A stretch of DNA of 64,000 bases from Xenorhabdus poinarii G6 (GCF_000968175.1 NZ_FO704551.1:2046001-2110000), one strand, 5' to 3'; shown: positions 1-8,237, counted from the stretch's first letter. Program-made: numbers and translations. The notes: generated by a model not told the origin, from the sequence alone.

Positions 1-594
1 ATTGTCTTTCACACTCAGCAAATAATCAGCGCCCGCCTCAATAATGTCCCGGGCTATCTGGGTTTGACATCCCATTGCATCAATGGAAATGAGGGCGCCT
101 TTCAGTTCCAATAACTTAATCAGTTCAGGGATGGCAGTGATCTCATTTGACTTACTTTGTGTTCTGACCTGACCAATGACGAGTTGGTTTGCAGCGGCGT
201 AAGCACTCACCATGTGGAGAGTTGAATAACGATCTTCACGATGATAAGAGCCACGCAATACTTTACCGTCGATCGCCACTAATTCCCCTTTGGTGAGTTG
301 GTGAACAGAACGCATCCAGTTGATAAAACAGAGATTAAATTGTTCTGGTTTGATGCGAGAAAGGACCCGGGCAATGGTGTCATCAACAGGAACGCCTTCT
401 TTGAACATACCTTGTTTAAGAAACCAGTCATGATGGCCTTCAGTATATTCCTGAATATCACTCCAGCCCTCCGCCCCCGCAATAATCGCGCAAAGGGTGG
501 CAAACAAAATGTCAAATAAAGGATAGGCCACTTTGGCCGTCTGACGTGGGTCTTCGATATCGGAGAAATGGTCAGTGAAACTGTCAAGGTACAT
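1..594 (-). CDS. ISAs1-family transposase, N-terminal part (runs off the window)
   Basis: An open frame starts at the ATG at 594 and continues through position 1 without a stop, giving 198 codons; the rest lies outside the window. The translation begins MYLDSFTDHFSDIEDPRQT. It carries the N-terminal DDE_Tnp_1-associated domain, then GWSDIQEY, DTIARVLSRI, the first catalytic Asp region (VAIDGKVLRGSY, about residue 115) and the second (ALISIDAMGCQTQIA, about residue 180). These are hallmark motifs of ISAs1 (H-repeat-associated) transposases of about 370 aa. The element truncates the NADAR gene that follows, so its 5' end lies between about 600 and 660. I could not define its terminal repeat. 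Confidence 0.85.
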   Translation of the reverse strand, partial: MYLDSFTDHFSDIEDPRQTAKVAYPLFDILFATLCAIIAGAEGWSDIQEYTEGHHDWFLKQGMFKEGVPVDDTIARVLSRIKPEQFNLCFINWMRSVHQLTKGELVAIDGKVLRGSYHREDRYSTLHMVSAYAAANQLVIGQVRTQSKSNEITAIPELIKLLELKGALISIDAMGCQTQIARDIIEAGADYLLSVKDN

Positions 595-652
595 GGTATT
601 GACTCTCAAAAGAGAGTATAAGATCACAGCTATTTACTCGAATCAACTTAAT

Positions 653-859
653 TTACCGTTGGCTAAAAAACATTCGCGATCTTGCCCTGTGTTCCGCACT
701 GGTATATTTTACATCATCAATAATAAATGGAGCCAGATACCACTGACTTAGACAAGATTTAGTGATTTGGTTGGAATGATTGGTCTTATGTCCCCAGAAA
801 AAAAGATATTTCAGTTTTTTTCCTGATTGATGCAAACAACACAAGGTCTTAACATCCAT
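653..859 (-). pseudogene. NADAR-family (YbiA-like) N-glycosidase, truncated by IS
   Basis: From the ATG at 859 (preceded by GGAG at a good distance) 65-70 residues match the start of NADAR/YbiA proteins: YLFFWGH near residue 18, then ITKSCLSQWYLAPF and a TSAEH motif. NADAR proteins hydrolyse the N-glycosidic bond of riboflavin-pathway intermediates or ADP-ribosylated substrates and are normally about 150-180 aa. Here the frame departs from the family just after AEH and stops within 15 residues, right beside the ISAs1 transposase. The simplest reading is that the IS or an associated deletion removed the C-terminal two thirds. It is not expected to be functional. Confidence 0.7.
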
Positions 860-1068
860 ATTAATTCTCCATAACACAATAAATTAGCTTTAATAAATAA
901 CAACCACTATCATACAATTTTTTTTATGTTTGTCGATAAATATCACACCCATTTCATTGAAATAAATAAGAATACCAAAGTAAACTTAAACAAAAATAAC
1001 TTATGTCAACGATAGTCAGTGCCAGCAATGGCCTATTTTTTTGAATAAATTTTCATATTATCCTTAAG

Positions 1069-1548
1069 TTATTTCATCGTTAATTTACGACCGAGAACAA
1101 ATACCGCCGCCAACCCCACCAAATCAATCGTGATTAAAGTCCCAGCAAATAACATTTCGCCTCGGAAAGCAAAAATCGTCGCCACAATGAGGATAAAGAT
1201 CGCAATAAAAAAGCCCATCCATTGCCCTCTTCTATCCCTGTTTATTAATCCATTCAATGCCTTATTTTGCTTTTCATGTTGAAAAACCTGCTCTTTTTCT
1301 CTCAGAGAAAACACCCTCTCGGTGTACCCTGGTAAAATTGATTCATAATTTTTTAACTCATCAGGAGATGGAAATGAACCAACACAATAGGAAATTTCCT
1401 TGTTTTCAGCCAAATATTTATTGAGTGAATGCGTTTCTAAAGCATCATGGTAATCATTTGTGGGCATAATATCGAGAATGCTCCCTATCGCTCTGAAGTA
1501 ATGACTAATATTCGCGTTCACGTCTTCTCCATCAGTAATATACAGCAA
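1069..1548 (-). CDS. DUF2335 membrane protein
   Basis: This 159-aa protein has a soluble N-terminus and two C-terminal transmembrane helices (about residues 111-128 and 133-152: GFFIAIFILIVATIFAF and LITIDLVGLAAVFVLG). The stretch SILPGYTERVFSLREKEQ, followed by a charged helix and the helix pair, is the arrangement of DUF2335, a small predicted inner-membrane family often found in mobile or phage-derived regions. Its biochemical role is unknown. It lies next to the cro/cI pair on the same strand as cro, but the 59-bp gap shows no strong sign of an operon. Confidence 0.65.
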   Translation of the reverse strand: MLYITDGEDVNANISHYFRAIGSILDIMPTNDYHDALETHSLNKYLAENKEISYCVGSFPSPDELKNYESILPGYTERVFSLREKEQVFQHEKQNKALNGLINRDRRGQWMGFFIAIFILIVATIFAFRGEMLFAGTLITIDLVGLAAVFVLGRKLTMK

Positions 1549-1607
1549 AAATACGTTAATAAAATCAGTAGATTAATTAAGTTCAACCCATAATAGATAT
1601 CAATTAA

Positions 1608-1829
1608 TTATACTTCTGATATTTTTCCTGATCGCGATATGCTTTGTTTTTGACTTGGGAACGGACGGCATTCTTCCGCCTTGTAGGTGCCATCTTTTTG
1701 ACGAATCAAAAATATTTGACGCCCTGAACGCAATGCCTTACTGATCGCAGTTTGATGAACGCCCACCAAACGCGCTGCATTCGCTTGACCATTCAACTTC
1801 ACATATTCTGACAATGGGATCTTTTCCAT
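1608..1829 (-). CDS. Cro-like phage repressor
   Basis: I chose the ATG at 1829 (73 aa, MEKIPLSEYVKLNGQ) because GGAG sits just upstream; an upstream in-frame extension has no such signal. Residues 5-40 form a helix-turn-helix (GQANAARLVGVHQTAISKAL) typical of lambda-type Cro proteins, which bind operator DNA as dimers and repress the cI promoter. The gene is divergent from the CI-like repressor at 1929, and the 99-bp gap contains two operator-like repeats. No phage structural or lysis genes surround it, so this is an isolated lysogeny switch. Confidence 0.75.
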   Translation of the reverse strand: MEKIPLSEYVKLNGQANAARLVGVHQTAISKALRSGRQIFLIRQKDGTYKAEECRPFPSQKQSISRSGKISEV

Positions 1830-1878
1830 ACACTTTCTCCTTCGCTCACAAAATAATATCCAAAGTAATAAATATTTC

Positions 1879-1917
1879 AATACTTTTAGTATTTATCATT
1901 TTAATAGCGTTGGTATT
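1879..1917. promoter_or_regulatory. Paired operator-like repeats between cro and cI
   Basis: AATACTTTTAGTATT at 1879-1893 is a perfect dyad (arms AATACT/AGTATT). AATAGCGTTGGTATT at 1903-1917 matches it at the outer positions, and the two centres are 24 bp apart. Two related dyads in the divergent gap of a cro/cI pair are what is expected for phage operators. The assignment follows from position and symmetry only. Confidence 0.6.
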
Positions 1918-1928
1918 AAAATGAGTCT

Positions 1929-2642
1929 ATGAAAAAGAAACTCACAGCAGAACAACTTGCCGAAGCAGCACGCTTAAAAGCGCTATTTGAATCCAGGAAA
2001 AAACAGCTCGGTATTTCTCAGGAAATACTTGCAGAGGAAATTGGCAAGACACAAAGTGCAATTTCACACTATCTCAATGGGATAAATGCCCTTAATTTGG
2101 AGATGGCGGCTTTTTTTGCCCAAAAACTGAACGTTCGAATTGCAGATTTCAGCCCATCACTGGATAAACAAGCCAGAAAACTTGTCGCCATTCTCTATGG
2201 TGATAATGTTGAATTTGCCAGTTATCTGTTCTCCCGCAAACAGTACCCACTACTCGATTGGGTCAATGCAGGTCACTGGTGTGAAGATCCCGCGCCTAAA
2301 TACCAGACAAACCACATTGCAACAATATATGAAAGCACGATTGAGTGTTCACAACGTGCTTTTTGGCTGGAAGTCAAAGGCAATTCAATGGTATCACCGA
2401 ATGGACTCAGCATACCGCAAGGTATGATCATTTTAGTTGATCCAGAAGTGAAACCTGCTCCCAATAACTTAGTCGTCGCAAAACTCGATGGCGAGAAAGA
2501 ACTAACTTTCAAGCAACTGATTACAGAAGGATATGATAAATATTTAAAACCGTTGAATCCCCAATACAATATGATTCCCGTCAACGATCATGTACAGATT
2601 GTCGGGGTGGTTATGGAAGCGAAAGTGGGGAAATTGCCTTAA
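1929..2642 (+). CDS. CI-like repressor with S24 autoprotease domain
   Basis: This 237-aa protein has an N-terminal helix-turn-helix (about residues 10-65; KQLGISQEILAEEIGKTQSAI). Its C-terminal LexA/CI-type S24 peptidase domain has the Ser in GNSM near residue 155 and the catalytic Lys in VVAKLDGEKE near residue 187. A VNAG site near residue 114 fits the Ala-Gly bond cut during RecA-stimulated self-cleavage. The protein should therefore repress the divergent cro promoter and be inactivated on DNA damage. All key residues look intact, although no prophage is visible downstream, so it may now confer only immunity or act on another locus. Confidence 0.85.
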   Translation: MKKKLTAEQLAEAARLKALFESRKKQLGISQEILAEEIGKTQSAISHYLNGINALNLEMAAFFAQKLNVRIADFSPSLDKQARKLVAILYGDNVEFASYLFSRKQYPLLDWVNAGHWCEDPAPKYQTNHIATIYESTIECSQRAFWLEVKGNSMVSPNGLSIPQGMIILVDPEVKPAPNNLVVAKLDGEKELTFKQLITEGYDKYLKPLNPQYNMIPVNDHVQIVGVVMEAKVGKLP

Positions 2643-2655
2643 ATTAGCACCTAAA

Positions 2656-2829
2656 ATGACTGACTCCATCGAAAAAACAATTTTGTCAAAATATCGAGCC
2701 CGTATCGCCACACCAAACCACTCATACAACAGGTATCCTGGTGCTAAATTTGACGAATGGGCGTTGAATGTCTTGTTTATCCGTCAACAGGAGAAGACAA
2801 AACAAAAAGAAAAGCACCCTTCACGTTAG
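2656..2829 (+). CDS. Small hypothetical ORF after cI
   Basis: A 57-codon frame starts at the ATG at 2656, 13 bp after the cI stop. I recognise no family; the C-terminal third is very basic (KTKQKEKHPSR). There is no clear ribosome binding site, and it may be a phage-gene remnant or chance. Confidence 0.2.
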   Translation: MTDSIEKTILSKYRARIATPNHSYNRYPGAKFDEWALNVLFIRQQEKTKQKEKHPSR

Positions 2830-2885
2830 ACGAAAGATCCAACTTTCGGGGTGCAGTGCAGAATGAGGACTATGATATTTGCATA

Positions 2886-3476
2886 TTAGAAACGATAGCC
2901 AACACCCACGACAAATGTTCCTACTTTAGCATTATCCAAACCAGAGTATTCGTAGGTAACATCAACAGCGACATTTGAGATAGGGTTAAATTGTAATCCC
3001 GCACCATAGGCAACAGCGGTTTTTTCTTCATTGTGAAGTGAATATGTTCCAAAACCAGATCCAGTCCGAAAATCGCTCATTTTAGCCGCACCGATCAAGG
3101 CATAGGTGCTGACATATTCATTAAAACGATATGCCGGGCCAGCCATCCATGATCTATAAGTGATTTCTTGGTTCAGTTTTGCAATATTACCTAAGTAAAG
3201 CGTTTCATCTACCCTGGTCAACGTGAACGAGCCTATAACGCCCCAATGATCATTAACTTCATAACGATATTTCAAGTTTAAACCTCTTGGATCTTTACCC
3301 AGCAGTCTTTCTCCTTCCTCCATCTTCACATCGCTTTGCGCGAAGCCTACTGAAATAGTGTGTTCCCCACTTGCGTTTGCTGTAAATGAAGTCATGCATA
3401 ATCCAGCAACAATAGCTGAGCTCAATAGCGTTTTTTTTATTATTAATATCTCGTTCGTTGTATAAATCGGGCGCAA
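2886..3476 (-). CDS. Ail/OmpX-like outer membrane beta-barrel
   Basis: After a signal peptide (KKTLLSSAIVAGLC ... ANA) the mature part of about 165 aa has the alternating pattern of an eight-stranded barrel and ends with VGVGYRF, a C-terminal aromatic signal for the BAM machinery. The motifs HTISVGFAQSDV, YRYEVNDHWGVIGSF and AGPAYRFNEY mark the Ail/Lom/OmpX family, whose members mediate adhesion and serum resistance. The start is odd. The open frame begins at a TTG at 3476 without a ribosome binding site, whereas the natural start just before KKTLL reads ATA ATA instead of ATG (3438-3443), 7-8 nt after an ACGAG sequence. The start codon may be mutated, or a rare ATA may be used. Confidence 0.7.
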   Translation of the reverse strand: MRPIYTTNEILIIKKTLLSSAIVAGLCMTSFTANASGEHTISVGFAQSDVKMEEGERLLGKDPRGLNLKYRYEVNDHWGVIGSFTLTRVDETLYLGNIAKLNQEITYRSWMAGPAYRFNEYVSTYALIGAAKMSDFRTGSGFGTYSLHNEEKTAVAYGAGLQFNPISNVAVDVTYEYSGLDNAKVGTFVVGVGYRF

Positions 3477-3885
3477 ATATACAGTAACGCCTCAAAAACG
3501 CAATAAAAAAATAACTCTAAAAAATTAGTTTATATAAAGAAGTTAACATAAGTTATTTTTAATAAAATATTTTTATTTCCAAGCAAGCGTCATAAAACAT
3601 TAGCAGCTAATGTACCAAAATCAGCAGCATTTCCTGCCCGCCCAACCGTTTTCGTTAAGCTGATATTTAATAAAACTAATTAATTACATGATGCCCGTGA
3701 TCAATAGAGCAAAATTGGTCGTTACCGGAGGGTTGCGGGCAGACAATCAGGCTATCGGCAAAAAGTGTGAGGCTTCCAGCTTTTGCAATATGCCAGTCGC
3801 GCATACTTTGTCAGCTTGGGAATCAATAATTTCTTGGGTGGTTTTAGGCTAAGCTATCCACAATTTCAAATATATCGATTGGTAT
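3477..3885. other. Intergenic, AT-rich, with a 109-bp inverted-repeat element
   Basis: No gene is supported here. CTGCCCGCCCAACC at 3634-3647 and GGTTGCGGGCAG at 3731-3742 face each other as an imperfect inverted repeat around an AT-rich core. This could be a short non-autonomous element or a long hairpin. I did not recognise its family. Confidence 0.35.
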
Positions 3886-4238
3886 CTAGATTTTGTTCGC
3901 CTCTCCCCACTCACACATCATGTTTAAAACAGGCACTAAAGATAAGCCTCTTTCTGATAATTGATATTCCACTTTTGGCGGAATTTGGGGGTACTCGGTT
4001 CGAATAACAAGATCACTCTTCTCTAACTCTTTAAGTGTAAGGCTTAATGTTTTATAGGAAATTGAACCTATACAGCGTTGTAATTCATTAAACCGTAATA
4101 CCGGCTTATATTGTGCCAGCCAGTACAAAATAATCATTTTGTACTTACCGTTGAGTACAGAAAGTGTGTACCCATAACCTGTATCACCGATGTTAATTCC
4201 AGTTGGACTACAGATGTTTTTTTACTCAATATATCCAT
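3886..4238 (-). pseudogene. HxlR-family regulator, N-terminus out of frame at an A7 tract
   Basis: Residues downstream of 4221 read as an HxlR winged helix: SVLNGKYKMIILYWLA, RFNELQRCIGSISYKTL, LKELEKSDLVIRTEYPQIPP and VEYQLSERGLSLVPVL. HxlR proteins are redox- or ligand-sensing repressors of about 110-120 aa. Only 83 aa are open from an internal ATG at 4137, which removes the first helix. A good ATG at 4238 (MDILSKK) lies in another frame; adding one A to the A7 tract at 4217-4223 joins it to the conserved frame, giving about 117 aa and the usual N-terminal Cys. Either the gene is a recent frameshift pseudogene or the homopolymer allows slippage. A sequencing error is also possible. Confidence 0.65.
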
Positions 4239-4502
4239 TTTTTATCCGCACTCAGTAACGAAACTTTGTAGTTATACTGCATATCTCGTCCATCGATATA
4301 CTTAATAGTAAGGCTACTTTAGTGCTAATCCATTAAACTGATTGGCACTTTTAGCGTTCTATCAAAGAAATATTCCATCGGGGAGGCATTACTTATCTGA
4401 AGTGTATCTCTGGGACTGTCTACAACGGTAATCATGATATATCTCTGTACTATCGTAGTGAATTTGAACGCCCTAAAATTCTTAGCAAACTTTACCGGTA
4501 CT

Positions 4503-5717
4503 TCAGTTCTTTTTTGACAGTTCTTTATTCATAGCGAAGACTGTACCTGATAACGAAATAGCTAGAATTCCGATAACAACCCAAGCAAAGGAAGTGGTTC
4601 CTACCCTATCAAGTAAAATGCCGCCAACGACACCGCCACAAGCAACTGCAGTATTCCAGCCCGTTGTATACATGGCTTGAGCAACATCAACTGAGTTACC
4701 TGCAAAACGAGATAATGCTGTTTGGGTAATAGTCGCGAAGCCGCCAAAGGAGAGACCCCATATCAAGACAGAGGGATAAACCATCTGCGCAAAATTACCC
4801 CATAAACCAAGAAACAAAGCAGAAAGAGCAAAAACCATAATGTTTGCTACGGCAAGAAATTGCAGCTTACGATCGACCATTACACCAACGAACCATAGCC
4901 CAATGACAGAGCCGAAACCAAAGACTAGGAGAACAATATCGACATTAGCTGACAAATTCGACATCGTCAGGAATGGTTCGATGTATATGTAGAGAACGTT
5001 GTGGGCGACAACGAATGACATGACCACAAAAAGGACTGAGCGAATGCCACTCTTCATAAAAACACCAATCAACGGCTGACGCTGCTCTTTGGATTGGCCA
5101 AGGAAATCAGGAACGATAACGATTACCCATAGGATGAGTAAGATTGCCACAGCACTCATCATCCCAAAAGCGCCTTGCCAACCAAATGCCCGCCCCAATA
5201 ATGAACCAAGCGGCACGCCAAGCACTAATGCTATCGTCGCGCCTGCAGTCGCGATTGCTATAGCTCGCCCACTTAACTGAGATGGTGACATGCGTACTGC
5301 ATAGCCAGCCAGCAGCGACCAGACGATACCACCGAAAACGCCAGCAAAGAATCGTGCAACGATAGAGAGAGTATAGCTGTCAGAAATCGCAGTAATAAGG
5401 TTGACCAGTGCAAACCCTAAGATCGCAGTCAATAGCAGTGGTCGCCGACGTATTCCTTGCGTAAGTGCAGTTACAGGAATAGCTGCAATAAGAGCCCCCA
5501 CCGCGTAAGCTGTGATGAACTGACCCGCTAGGCTTTCAGAGACATCTAGCCCTTCGGCAATAGACGTGAGCAGTCCTGCTGGCATGATCTCAGTTAATAG
5601 CGTCAAAAATGCTGCCATCGAAAGCGCTAAAAGCGCCGCCAGCGGTAAATCTTGACTATTGACAAGTGAATCTGAAGTTTTAGTATTAGGCATATTATGC
5701 TTGTCTCTTGATGTCAT
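4503..5717 (-). CDS. DHA1-family MFS exporter
   Basis: This 404-aa protein has 12 hydrophobic segments and the DHA1 (AraJ/NepI/YdhP-like) signature: the TEIMPAGLLTSIAEGLDVS region near residue 43, motif A-like GIRRRPLL after helix 3, and PLGSLLGRAFGWQGAF near residue 170 (motif C region). Such proteins export drugs, sugars or nucleosides by proton antiport across the inner membrane. The start at 5717 has AGGGG at the right distance. It is divergent from a LysR regulator across 269 bp, a standard exporter/regulator pair. The HxlR remnant lies 264 bp downstream. The substrate cannot be told from sequence. Confidence 0.85.
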   Translation of the reverse strand: MTSRDKHNMPNTKTSDSLVNSQDLPLAALLALSMAAFLTLLTEIMPAGLLTSIAEGLDVSESLAGQFITAYAVGALIAAIPVTALTQGIRRRPLLLTAILGFALVNLITAISDSYTLSIVARFFAGVFGGIVWSLLAGYAVRMSPSQLSGRAIAIATAGATIALVLGVPLGSLLGRAFGWQGAFGMMSAVAILLILWVIVIVPDFLGQSKEQRQPLIGVFMKSGIRSVLFVVMSFVVAHNVLYIYIEPFLTMSNLSANVDIVLLVFGFGSVIGLWFVGVMVDRKLQFLAVANIMVFALSALFLGLWGNFAQMVYPSVLIWGLSFGGFATITQTALSRFAGNSVDVAQAMYTTGWNTAVACGGVVGGILLDRVGTTSFAWVVIGILAISLSGTVFAMNKELSKKN

Positions 5718-5986
5718 TCGTTTTTCCCCTCAAATTTCCGATATTAAATGCTCAACTCATGCCATAAAAGCGTCGGTATTTTCATGTATATAATCACTTA
5801 TCACTGCCTCCCCGAACGAACTTTTACTTACTTTAAGACTATCTACATGGCTTTTTGCGAACGTCTATAACCTATCGCTTAGCTGCACGAATGCAAAAAC
5901 AAGATTATGGCTCTAGGAGAATGGAGGAAAAATAGGTTAAATTTCACAACATATATGACGAAAATATCATCAATAAAGGAGATACT

Positions 5987-6871
5987 ATGGCGAGTATGGG
6001 CGTGCTTGATATGTTTGTACGCGTTGGGGAAACGAGAAGTTTCACTGCAACTGGGCGGCAGTTGGGAATATCGGCTTCGGCAGTAAGTAAGGCGATTGGC
6101 CGTTTGGAAGAAAGATTACATGTGCGCCTACTACATAGATCTACTCGCACTGTGAACCTGACGCCTGAAGGTGCGCAGTTTCTTGAACGTTGCCGACGTA
6201 TTCTGTGCGAGGTAGAAGCCGCAGAAAACGAAATATCTCAATCGTTGTCTATTCCTTCTGGGAAATTAAGAATGAGTATCCCTTCAGTCGGGATGTTCTT
6301 TATGCCCAAGCTTGCGATCTTCAAAAAAGAATATCCAGATATAGAGTTAGATATTGACTGCTCTGACCGGCTAGTCGATGTCATAGAGGAAGGTTTTGAT
6401 GTCGTCATACGCACGGGAGAATTAACCGATTCACGACTAACATCCCGGAAAGTCGGTAGTTACAGAAGGGTTATTGTCGGCTCTCCTGAATATTTCCAAC
6501 GCACTGGCTTACCTCAAAAACCAGACGATTTAAAAGGGCGTGATGGTTTGTTATATCGTTATCTTAGCACCGGCAAGACCGGTAATTGGCCATTGGGCTT
6601 GACTCAAAAAGCCAATTTCGAATTACGAACAAGTATGGTGACTAACACTCTTGGTCCGCTAGTCACATTTGCCGAAGAAGGGCTCGGCGTAGCATGTATA
6701 CCGGATATTGCTATCAAAAGGCAATTAGAATCTGGGAAATTAATTTCTGTACTTGACGAATTCAATGATGAAATAACGACCTTTAGAGTTGTATGGCCTT
6801 CAGGTCCCTTTCTCACACCTAAATTAAGAACCTTCGTTGACTTTGTAGTTGAAAAATTATTTCCTATATAA
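5987..6871 (+). CDS. LysR-family transcriptional regulator
   Basis: This 294-aa protein has an N-terminal winged HTH (residues 4-62; SFTATGRQLGISASAVSKAI, RLEERLHVRLLHRSTRTV) and a LysR substrate-binding domain from about residue 90 (GKLRMSIPS ... DVVIRTGEL ... EEGLGVACIPD). It is most like the CrgA/AaeR branch that often controls a divergent exporter. An AAGGAG site precedes the ATG at 5987. It probably controls the MFS gene at 4503 and itself through the shared 269-bp gap. No inducer can be proposed. Confidence 0.85.
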   Translation: MASMGVLDMFVRVGETRSFTATGRQLGISASAVSKAIGRLEERLHVRLLHRSTRTVNLTPEGAQFLERCRRILCEVEAAENEISQSLSIPSGKLRMSIPSVGMFFMPKLAIFKKEYPDIELDIDCSDRLVDVIEEGFDVVIRTGELTDSRLTSRKVGSYRRVIVGSPEYFQRTGLPQKPDDLKGRDGLLYRYLSTGKTGNWPLGLTQKANFELRTSMVTNTLGPLVTFAEEGLGVACIPDIAIKRQLESGKLISVLDEFNDEITTFRVVWPSGPFLTPKLRTFVDFVVEKLFPI

Positions 6872-6899
6872 TGAAATTTATTTTCGCCAAAATGAAATT

Positions 6900-7217
6900 T
6901 TATGCGGCTCCTGCCATTAAATTATAGGAGCCGAAATATGCCATGAATTCGGCATCCTTGAGGTGGTTCGCTACACCGTCAAAAACTTTATGGCGTGGAA
7001 TACGAATATTGTGGCAAACACAGAGATGAGTAAAATCGATAACAAAGAGTCCCGTGGGTTTTCCTTTTAGATGGGTCAAATAGCTACAAAAAGGAACTAA
7101 AACAGAGGAAGCTATCCCGATAAAACGGATGTAACTGAGTAAAATCGGAAAATCGTTGCGGTGGTACTGCCAAATGAATCCCAAATAAAATGTTTTGAAA
7201 TGACGGTGATTTGACAT
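6900..7217 (-). pseudogene. IS982-family transposase fragment
   Basis: The 105-aa frame matches the middle of IS982-type transposases: HFKTFYLGFIWQYHRNDFP, SYIRFIGIASSVLVP, then the first catalytic Asp region with VCHNIRIPRHKVFDGVA. The N-terminal part of about 70 aa and the C-terminal half, with the remaining acidic residues, are missing. In VIDFTHLCVCHN the residue after the Asp is Phe where the family usually has Ser or Thr. The last 25 residues after GVAN no longer resemble the family. A hairpin with 8-bp arms (6905-6912/6926-6933) ends the remnant. Confidence 0.65.
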
Positions 7218-7282
7218 ATGAAAAAAATCAAAATTGGAACAGGCACTTAGTTCAATTTTTTATCCAGAATTCAGGTTTATTA

Positions 7283-7311
7283 CGATTTATCCCCGTTCAT
7301 GCGGGGAACTC
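7283..7311. CRISPR. Solitary type I-E-like CRISPR repeat
   Basis: These 29 bases have the layout of the enterobacterial type I-E repeat: CGATTTATCCCCG, a variable TTCAT, then GCGGGGAACTC. They match the E. coli consensus at about 25 of 29 positions, including the CCCCG/CGGGG stem. No second repeat follows at spacer distance and no cas gene is in the window. A second degenerate copy lies 1.4 kb away at 8725. It could be a relic, or a stand-alone element like the nilD CRISPR RNA reported in Xenorhabdus nematophila. Confidence 0.6.
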
Positions 7312-7334
7312 ACCACATCGATATATCATTACAA

Positions 7335-7574
7335 ATGGAGAAAATTATTGCGCCTGCTCCACCGTCATCCGGCGATACTTATATACGAATAGCTAAAGTG
7401 CTGAGATTAGAAAAAGAAGTAGAAAGAAAAGATAAAAAGATTGAAAAACTAACAATGCAAGTCAGCTTATTGGCTGAATCAACCAAAATTTCTGACATGG
7501 CAAAAATCGAGTATCCTTTTCATAACATCCTTACATTTTTTGCGGTAATCAAAACAATTGATTGTTTAAAATAA
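7335..7574 (+). CDS. Hypothetical 79-aa ORF with a coiled-coil segment
   Basis: The frame from the ATG at 7335 contains a strongly charged helix (VLRLEKEVERKDKKIEKL, residues about 24-41) likely to form a coiled coil, followed by a hydrophobic tail. It starts within what would be the spacer next to the solitary CRISPR repeat and ends just before a strong hairpin terminator. No ribosome binding site is visible and no family is recognised. Confidence 0.3.
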   Translation: MEKIIAPAPPSSGDTYIRIAKVLRLEKEVERKDKKIEKLTMQVSLLAESTKISDMAKIEYPFHNILTFFAVIKTIDCLK

Positions 7575-7578
7575 TCAC

Positions 7579-7604
7579 AAGGGAAGCCCGTTGGGACTTC
7601 CCTT
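7579..7604. terminator. Bidirectional hairpin terminator
   Basis: AAGGGAAG (7579-7586) pairs with CTTCCCTT (7597-7604) around a 10-nt loop. GGTTTT follows on the + strand and an A-rich stretch gives a U-run for the - strand. It would end the 7335 frame on one side and the lipoprotein gene at 7620 on the other. Confidence 0.6.
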
Positions 7605-7619
7605 GGTTTTCAGAAAAAA

Positions 7620-8093
7620 TCAATTATCACAATCCCCTTCCTTTGCAAGACGAACATCCGCCTTAGATACTACCCTTTTTCCTTCTTCCTCTGTTGATGC
7701 ACTCAAACCAGCACCACCAACAAAAACGCCCATTTTTATGTATTGCCTTATGAAGTAATTTTTTCCAGATTCGGTGAAAATTACTAAGTCATTAGGAGAG
7801 AACTCTGATTCGGTTGATATTTTGTGGTTTTGGTCACCTGATACTTGTGTGTAGAAAAATGTTTTATCTGCTGTTTCTCCAATACACTTCCCATCAACAT
7901 AAATCTCTTTTTTTAGAGCCTTACCGACAAAGCTGTCGCGGTAGATATATAAGCCAGATTTGCTTTCCTCTGGGGCAGAAAAGCTTTTAGCTTTTGCTGA
8001 TTCTTGTTCAGTTGCAAGAGGTACGCTGGCACAACCACTGAGAAACAAAGCGCCTAAAAGAGAAGTTGATAAAAGTAATTTTTTAGTATTCAT
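7620..8093 (-). CDS. DUF2846-type lipoprotein
   Basis: From the ATG at 8093 (MNTKKLLLSTSLLG) the protein is 157 aa with a lipoprotein signal; the lipobox FLSGC places the acylated Cys near residue 21. The mature region has the GLYIYRDSF motif and IYVDGKCIGETADKTFFY, typical of DUF2846 proteins, a beta-rich family of unknown function found anchored to the envelope. Further in-frame starts at 8096 and 8132 exist but lengthen the signal peptide without support. The neighbour at 8238 is another small lipoprotein on the same strand, separated by a CRISPR-like remnant. Confidence 0.75.
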   Translation of the reverse strand: MNTKKLLLSTSLLGALFLSGCASVPLATEQESAKAKSFSAPEESKSGLYIYRDSFVGKALKKEIYVDGKCIGETADKTFFYTQVSGDQNHKISTESEFSPNDLVIFTESGKNYFIRQYIKMGVFVGGAGLSASTEEEGKRVVSKADVRLAKEGDCDN

Positions 8094-8197
8094 CATAAAA
8101 AAACAACACCTTTTGTATAAAAGTAAAAACACTAACCTCGTAACTGAAGTTACTTGGATAGAGTTTATGTGATGGATGTCCAGTTAAAATCTCTCTT

Positions 8198-8233
8198 TAA
8201 GCCACGGACGGTTTTAATGCCCGCCTGGGACTG
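8198..8233. repeat. Degenerate repeat sharing a 12-bp tag with the one at 8710
   Basis: TTAAGCCACGGACGG followed by TTTTAATGCCCGCCTGGGACTG resembles the segment starting at 8710 (CTAAGCCACGGATGG followed by a CRISPR-like repeat). The tag AAGCCACGGA is identical in both. The second half here keeps only part of the CCCG/GGGA stem. The two copies bracket the lipoprotein gene at 8238, suggesting an old duplication of a repeat-spacer unit. Confidence 0.35.
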
Positions 8234-8237
8234 TTTT

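Noticed and set aside
7211..7396. A + strand frame across the solitary CRISPR repeat
   Set aside because: It translates the repeat itself (VHAGNSPHRY), a known false-gene signature of CRISPR repeats.
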